NCBI GenBank assembly: GCA_021647805.1
Contig: JAKITZ010000130.1
Span: 1-6,821 of the forward strand
Reading direction: 5' to 3'
Source of the DNA: Robiginitomaculum sp.
GTDB lineage: Bacteria > Pseudomonadota > Alphaproteobacteria > Caulobacterales > Maricaulaceae
Length of the DNA stretch: 6,821 bases
Part shown: piece after piece, positions 4,542-6,821 of the stretch
Numbering within the stretch: the first letter of the stretch is position 1
Layout of the letters: every line of letters begins with the position of its first letter
Notes under the pieces: model-generated
Databases searched by the model: none
Told to the model about the DNA's origin: nothing
The model's input: only the letters and a program-made list of their open reading frames with translations
Made by a program: the position numbers and the translations under genes

Positions 4542-4618
4542 CCCCGCCTAAGAAATATATTATATTATCAATGGATTCGGCAAATTTCTTATTTTGCTGA
4601 TCGTTTAGGGGAAAATTT

Positions 4619-5626
4619 ATGGCAATTCGTGTAGCAATTAACGGCTTTGGTCGTATCGGTCGTTTGGTGTTTCGTTCAATTGTTGAACAAGGTCGCACCG
4701 ATGTCGAGGTAGTAGCAATTAATGACCTTGGTCCAGTAGCAACAAATGCACATTTGCTTAAATATGACAGCTCGCACGGTATTTTAGATGCTGATATCAC
4801 TTCCGACGAAGATAGCATGTCGGTTAATGGCCGATCGGTTCGGGTGCTGGCGGAACGTGATCCGGCAGGGCTTCCATGGTCAGAGCTTGGTGTTGATATT
4901 GTTATGGAATGCACCGGATTTTTTGCTTCCAAGGAAAAAGCTTCGGCACATTTAGAAGCTGGCGCGAAACGGGTTCTGATTTCTGCCCCAGCTGGTGGCG
5001 CTGATAAAACCATCGTCTACGGAGTTAATCACGATACTTTAACTGCTGATGATGTTGTAGTTTCCAATGCCTCTTGTACAACAAATTGTCTGTCACCTGT
5101 TGCCAAAGTTTTGAATGACACCTTTGGTATTCTTCGCGGATATATGACCACTATTCATGCTTATACCGGCGATCAACCAACTCTTGACCGGATGCATAGC
5201 GATCTTTATCGCTCTCGTTCTGCGGCAATGTCGATGATCCCGACCTCTACAGGTGCGGCCAAGGCTGTTGGCTTGGTATTACCAGAGCTTGCTGGCAAGC
5301 TAGATGGCTCTTCTATTCGTGTGCCAACACCAAATGTTTCTTGTGTTGATCTATGCTTTGATGCCGGTAAAGATGCCAGTGTCGAGAGTGTAAATGCAGC
5401 CATTATCGCCGCAGCGGACGGCGCAATGAAAGGTGTTTTAGCATATTCTGATCTGCCTTTGGTATCGATTGATTACAATCACAACCCACATTCTTCGATT
5501 TTTGCTCTACCACAAACCCAAGTTCTCGATAACCGTTTTGTGCGAATTTTGACTTGGTACGATAATGAATGGGGTTTTGCCTCAAGAATGTCAGACACCG
5601 CTGTTGCTATGGGCAAGTTCCTGTAA
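4619..5626 (+). CDS. gap: Glyceraldehyde-3-phosphate dehydrogenase, type I
   Basis: This encodes a full-length 335-residue enzyme that oxidises glyceraldehyde-3-phosphate with NAD and phosphate to 1,3-bisphosphoglycerate in cytoplasmic glycolysis; it also works in reverse for gluconeogenesis. The N-terminal Rossmann motif is INGFGRIGR (7-15). Asp36 at the end of the second strand fits NAD preference. The catalytic signature SNASCTTNCLSP (149-160) provides the nucleophile Cys153, and His180 in TTIHAYTGDQ is its partner. The C-terminal WYDNEWGFASRM is typical. The start ATG has AGGGGA six bases upstream. pgk follows 12 bases after the stop, so the two consecutive pathway enzymes are likely co-transcribed. 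In many alphaproteobacteria tkt stands immediately before gap; here it does not. Confidence 0.98.
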   Translation: MAIRVAINGFGRIGRLVFRSIVEQGRTDVEVVAINDLGPVATNAHLLKYDSSHGILDADITSDEDSMSVNGRSVRVLAERDPAGLPWSELGVDIVMECTGFFASKEKASAHLEAGAKRVLISAPAGGADKTIVYGVNHDTLTADDVVVSNASCTTNCLSPVAKVLNDTFGILRGYMTTIHAYTGDQPTLDRMHSDLYRSRSAAMSMIPTSTGAAKAVGLVLPELAGKLDGSSIRVPTPNVSCVDLCFDAGKDASVESVNAAIIAAADGAMKGVLAYSDLPLVSIDYNHNPHSSIFALPQTQVLDNRFVRILTWYDNEWGFASRMSDTAVAMGKFL

Positions 5627-5638
5627 GAGGCAGTCCTG

Positions 5639-6821
5639 ATGGCTGATTTTCGTCGATTAAAAGATGCAAAACTGAACGGTCAGCGGGCTTTGGTTCGTGT
5701 TGACTTTAATGTGCCTATGCAAAATGGCAAAGTTAGCGATAGCACCCGTTTGTTACGCGCCAAAGCAACAATAGATTTATTACGTAAATCTGGTGCCAAG
5801 GTAATTTTATTGTCACATTTTGGCCGGCCAGAAGGACAACCAAAACCAAAATTCAGTTTGCAGCAAGTTATACCAGAATTGGAAAAAATATTAGCTTGCA
5901 AAGTGCCATTTGCTACTGAGTGTATTGGCGAAATTGCTGAAACTGCTATCGATAACATATCATTTGGCGATGTTTTATTGTTGGAAAACACCAGATTTCA
6001 CCGCGGCGAAGTGCTTGATGATCCGATAATGGCCTCTGAAATGGCTATGTTGGGGGATTTATTTGTAATAGATGCTTTTTCAGTAACCCACCGCGCCCAT
6101 GTTTCAAGTGTTGGTTTGGCAGCGCATTTGCCCGCCTTTGCCGGTTTGGCGCTTGAATATGAACTTGATCATTTGAGCAAGGCCTTAGGTAATCCGGTAA
6201 ATCCGGTTCTAGCGATAGTTGGCGGCGCCAAGGTTTCAACCAAAATTGAGTTATTGCAAAACCTTGTTACCAAGGTCGATATGCTCTGCGTTGGTGGCGG
6301 CATGGCCAACACGTTTCTTTATGCGCTTGGTAAGCCGATCGGTAAATCCTTGTGCGAGCCGGGTTTGGCAGAATTGGCACGAAAAATTATGGCAAATGCC
6401 AAAGCTAATAATTGTGAAATTCTATTACCAGAAGACGTAGTGGTGGCGAAAGAATTTAAGGCAGGAGCTACACACAACATACGCTTGGCGACAAATGTGG
6501 CTGCTGACGAGATGATACTTGATGCTGGGCCCAAAGCTGTGACGGCTTTAACCAATGCCATGGATCGGGCAAAAACATTGATCTGGAATGGGCCATTAGG
6601 TGCGTTTGAGTTTCCACCATTTGACACCGCCACTGTTGCTGCTGCTAAATATGCAGCTAAATTAACTCAAGCTAGAAAGCTTGTTTCGGTAGCTGGCGGT
6701 GGTGATACAGTTTCAGCACTAAATATGGCAAATGTCACAGAACAGTTTACATTTATATCAACCGCTGGCGGCGCATTCCTTGAATGGATGGAGGGTAAAC
6801 AATTGCCCGGGCTGGCCTGTC
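5639..6821 (+). CDS. pgk: Phosphoglycerate kinase (3' end outside window)
   Basis: This encodes 394 residues without a stop and runs off the window, probably only a few residues short of the family length. The enzyme transfers phosphate from 1,3-bisphosphoglycerate to ADP, the step after GAPDH, in the cytoplasm. Visible motifs in order are VDFNVP (21-26) and HFGRP (60-64) for substrate, ENTRFHRGE (116-124), IDAFSVTHRAH (144-154), the nucleotide-binding GGAKVSTK (195-202), GGGMANTF (219-226), WNGPLGAFE (316-324) and the C-terminal GGGDT (353-357) with STAGGAFLEW (374-383). A purine-rich AGAGG lies about eight bases before the ATG. No frameshift was found on reading the whole frame. It is the distal member of a gap-pgk operon in this window. 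Confidence 0.97.
   Translation, partial: MADFRRLKDAKLNGQRALVRVDFNVPMQNGKVSDSTRLLRAKATIDLLRKSGAKVILLSHFGRPEGQPKPKFSLQQVIPELEKILACKVPFATECIGEIAETAIDNISFGDVLLLENTRFHRGEVLDDPIMASEMAMLGDLFVIDAFSVTHRAHVSSVGLAAHLPAFAGLALEYELDHLSKALGNPVNPVLAIVGGAKVSTKIELLQNLVTKVDMLCVGGGMANTFLYALGKPIGKSLCEPGLAELARKIMANAKANNCEILLPEDVVVAKEFKAGATHNIRLATNVAADEMILDAGPKAVTALTNAMDRAKTLIWNGPLGAFEFPPFDTATVAAAKYAAKLTQARKLVSVAGGGDTVSALNMANVTEQFTFISTAGGAFLEWMEGKQLPGLAC

Larger units (their letters stand above)
4036..4618. other. Palindrome-dense intergenic region between luxR and gap
   Basis: These 583 bases hold no recognised gene. In order they contain the luxR terminator or lux-box-like hairpin, a 104-bp imperfect palindrome (4103-4206), a small ATTCCC/GGGAAT hairpin (4233-4251), inverted repeat copy B with a nested second palindrome (4256-4391), a possible 43-codon ORF (4410-4541), a perfect 12-bp palindrome CAAGTATACTTG (4505-4516), and the gap ribosome site AGGGGA (4607-4612). 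AT-rich runs at 4553-4570 could contain -10 elements of the gap promoter, but no convincing paired -35 was found. Confidence 0.6.

Noticed and set aside
4504..5013. Minus-strand 169-codon frame antisense to gap
   Set aside because: It is a shadow of the strongly supported GAPDH gene, with low-complexity Ser/Thr/Pro-rich translation and no family resemblance.
5680..6633. Several 60-104 codon minus-strand frames antisense to pgk
   Set aside because: The plus strand encodes an uninterrupted, motif-complete phosphoglycerate kinase across this span.
1..6821. CRISPR array
   Set aside because: No regularly spaced identical direct repeats were seen; the repeats present are inverted or single palindromes.

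Overview
The window looks like chromosomal DNA from a low-to-moderate GC alphaproteobacterium. This rests on the neighbourhood (gap-pgk next to a short coiled-coil gene, zapA, 5-formyltetrahydrofolate cyclo-ligase and a YmdB-type phosphoesterase) and on the protein families. The lineage cannot be fixed more closely by eye. Seven protein genes are solid, one short coiled-coil gene is likely, and two very short ORFs are only candidates.

Left arm (100-3134, all on the minus strand, read right to left): a short coiled-coil gene (DUF4164-like) overlaps zapA by ATGA. A 586-bp non-coding gap follows. Then come 5-formyltetrahydrofolate cyclo-ligase, a YmdB-family metallophosphoesterase 12 bp on, and a TonB-C-domain lipoprotein that overlaps the phosphoesterase by ATGA. 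The order zapA - gap - 5-FCL matches the classical zapA-ssrS-5-FCL arrangement, so the structured part of the gap is the expected place for 6S RNA. I can support this by synteny and foldability but not by sequence identity. The same gap holds a GTCATTCCGGC-type palindromic repeat.

Middle (3286-4074, plus strand): a LuxR-family regulator with an autoinducer-binding domain and a GerE HTH, divergent from the zapA operon. No luxI-type synthase lies in the window. In many alphaproteobacteria tkt stands next to gap; here the LuxR gene and repeat-rich DNA occupy that place. A terminator hairpin just after luxR also has the 6-8-6 layout of a lux box.

Right arm (4036-6821): 583 bp of palindrome-dense non-coding DNA leads into gap and then pgk (12-bp spacing), two consecutive glycolytic enzymes. 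pgk runs off the window a few residues before its expected end.

The most unusual aspect is the non-coding DNA. A ~74-bp repeat with an internal hairpin occurs at 18-91 and, inverted, at 4256-4329, and both copies sit 3' of a transcription unit in the same sense. The copy next to gap carries an extra nested palindrome. A 104-bp imperfect palindrome lies between the lux-box-like site and that repeat. Whether these form a functional quorum-regulated RNA or are just mobile palindromes cannot be decided here.
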